Shown here piece after piece: positions 61,730-64,000 of a DNA stretch of 64,000 nucleotides. The notes below the pieces were generated by a model. The model made no database searches. It was not told the origin of the DNA and worked only from the letters and a program-made list of their open reading frames with translations. The stretch's first letter is position 1. Each line of letters starts with the position of its first letter. The translations under genes and the position numbers were made by a program. The DNA is taken from NCBI GenBank assembly GCA_003852775.1, contig RDDZ01000052.1, positions 55,569 to 119,568 of the forward strand, read 5' to 3'. The DNA is from Microbacteriaceae bacterium. Its GTDB lineage: Bacteria; Actinomycetota; Actinomycetes; Actinomycetales; Microbacteriaceae.

Positions 61730-64000
<2,271 letters not shown>

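Overview
The window is chromosomal DNA from a very GC-rich actinobacterium, most likely a member of the Microbacteriaceae. This rests on the base composition, actinobacterial gene families (short ArgA-like GNAT, RlmC, Nei2-type glycosylase, HxlR/QorB pair, DUF2510, ClgR/PopR-like regulator, DUF5979 wall protein), start codons of GTG and TTG, and many start codons that lie 6-7 nt behind a TANNNT box (leaderless transcripts). The species is not determined. About 50 protein genes, one tRNA, three broken genes and several repeat families can be supported.

Left part (1-27,000), mostly core or metabolic genes. It holds the 3' end of clpC, a DUF2207-like protein, an LLM flavin oxidoreductase, ArgA, and a secreted protein. 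A coupled pair follows: a PQQ-like beta-propeller protein and a polytopic membrane protein. It continues with radA (minus strand), a 1996-residue surface protein, a tail-anchored protein, rlmC, a cytochrome b-like membrane protein, a lipoprotein with a deleted copy beside it, and DUF2200, phosphonomutase-family and enoyl-CoA hydratase genes. Last is a sugar locus: MFS transporter, GH2 glycosidase and DUF2804 protein in one overlapping minus-strand operon, divergent from a LacI regulator across a 14-bp palindrome.

Accessory block (27,161-32,055), ending at tRNA-Ser(CGA). It contains a DUF2510-DUF4041-T5orf172 (GIY-YIG) nuclease, a uracil-DNA glycosylase family protein, a scar made of three truncated genes (SDR tail, RibD_C fragment, TraR/DksA fragment), and an OLD-type ATPase/TOPRIM nuclease with an unusual N-terminal extension. 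Codon use is visibly more relaxed in the two nuclease genes. This is the best candidate for transferred or defence-related DNA.

Middle (32,200-45,200): RlmG-like methyltransferase, QorB with divergent HxlR regulator, a second LLM enzyme, EamA exporter, CinA/PncC, Nei2, then a clpP1-clpP2 operon. ClpP2 has Ala in place of the catalytic Ser, and the pair faces a ClgR/PopR-like regulator that has an inverted repeat over its own promoter. The large Lhr helicase gene carries three palindromic repeat units inside its reading frame. A 10-copy GTGCG pentamer array separates lhr from the next operon.

Right part (45,387-64,000): an ABC ATPase-permease-histidine kinase-response regulator operon, a serine esterase, NUDIX and DEAD-box helicase genes, a short ComB-like protein, DUF427, CGNR, an SRPBCC-SprT-PQQ sugar dehydrogenase cluster, a spermidine-synthase-like protein, a GIN-domain lipoprotein, a 525-bp non-coding region with strong hairpins and the rpoB promoter, then rpoB and the 5' three fifths or so of rpoC. 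No rRNA, CRISPR array, intact transposase or integrase was seen.
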